Assembly (NCBI GenBank): GCA_023443765.1
Contig: JAEZTA010000105.1
Span: 1-32,158, forward strand
DNA length: 32,158 bases
Source of the DNA: Bacteroidota bacterium
Lineage (GTDB): Bacteria; Bacteroidota; Bacteroidia; Bacteroidales; Rikenellaceae
Direction of reading: 5' to 3'
Below, piece by piece: positions 31,802 through 32,158 of this stretch. The stretch's first letter is position 1, and every line of letters starts with the position of its first letter. Below the pieces are notes generated by a model that searched no databases, had not been told where the DNA came from, and saw only the letters and a list, made by a program, of their open reading frames with translations. A program made the translations under genes and the position numbers.

Positions 31802-32158
31802 TGATCGTTTTTAGTTAAAAAAATCACAAAAAATGTATGCGTCCGATTAGGCTTTTGGGGGTTGAACAATGGCTAAATTTACCCAATGCCTAATTCAGTT
31901 TTTGTTAAATTTGAAGATTATATTTTGTATTAAAGATTTTTCAACGTATTGGAAGATTTCCCAACAATTGATTAGCAATTATCTGTGCACACAACTAATC
32001 AATCATTCAAAATAGGACGAATTGATTGAAAGAATGGCATTTCTGATACTTGATAATTTTTTGTATATCTCACCCCATCCGACTATCGACTGATAGCCCC
32101 CCCCCCTCAAAAGTTTCCCGACGGGGTTTGTAGATAAAGAATAAAACTGAAATTATAC
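31802..32158. other. AT-rich non-coding stretch upstream of polysaccharide operon
   Basis: No supported gene is seen in these 357 nt. The region holds an inverted repeat at 31967-32003 and a run of ten C at 32097-32106. It probably carries the promoter for the PIG-L operon; the nearest partial -7 match on the - strand is TACATTTT close to 31830. Nothing further could be assigned. Confidence 0.5.
31967..32003. repeat. 9-bp inverted repeat with GTGCAC centre
   Basis: ATTGATTAG (31967-31975) pairs exactly with CTAATCAAT (31995-32003), and GTGCAC lies in the 19-nt spacer. It could be an operator or an inversion/recombination site. A second copy was not found in the window. Confidence 0.4.

Overview
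The window looks like a chromosomal segment from a gut-type member of the Bacteroidales, most probably Alistipes or a close relative. This rests on gene content (type V / FimA-Mfa fimbriae, DUF3575 and DUF3868 proteins, BACON-like lipoproteins, DUF4906-like tip proteins), lipoprotein signals of the Bacteroidetes kind, near absence of Shine-Dalgarno sites, a TAnnTTTG-type promoter, and a GC-rich coding background. Species assignment is inference.

Region 1 (2-17822, + strand) is a large type V pilus locus. It starts with a truncated STN-like/DUF3575 protein, a second DUF3575 protein, and a DUF3868/OmpA-like/TPR outer-membrane protein. Five tandem paralogous pilin lipoproteins (3342-9239) follow, each followed by its own GC-rich hairpin. 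Then come a FimB/Mfa2-type anchor, two very large DUF4906-like tip proteins, a clostripain-family (C11) cysteine protease lipoprotein, and a possible small membrane protein. A 19-bp-stem hairpin at 17780-17822 ends the locus and also serves the convergent operon.

Region 2 (17865-23157, - strand) is a compact four-gene operon with every junction overlapping: an exported caspase-family protease, an ECF sigma factor, a membrane anti-sigma-like protein with a TPR-like C-terminus, and a 1053-residue exported TPR-CHAT protease. Two caspase-fold proteases bracketing a sigma/anti-sigma pair is the strongest candidate for an undescribed system in this window.

Region 3 (23297-26889, + strand) begins with a clear Bacteroidetes promoter carrying a 14-bp palindrome at the start point and a structured leader of about 260 nt. 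It encodes two paralogous BACON-like lipoproteins and a membrane M48 metallopeptidase, and ends at a 20-bp hairpin.

Region 4 (27150-32158, - strand) is visibly AT-richer. It holds an intact surface-polysaccharide module (PIG-L deacetylase, initiating sugar transferase, ATP-grasp enzyme, NAD-dependent epimerase). Downstream lies a graveyard of four fused gene remnants (WbuC cupin, GT4 glycosyltransferase, sugar transferase, DegT aminotransferase), broken by deletions, frameshifts and a nonsense codon. The last 357 nt are non-coding.
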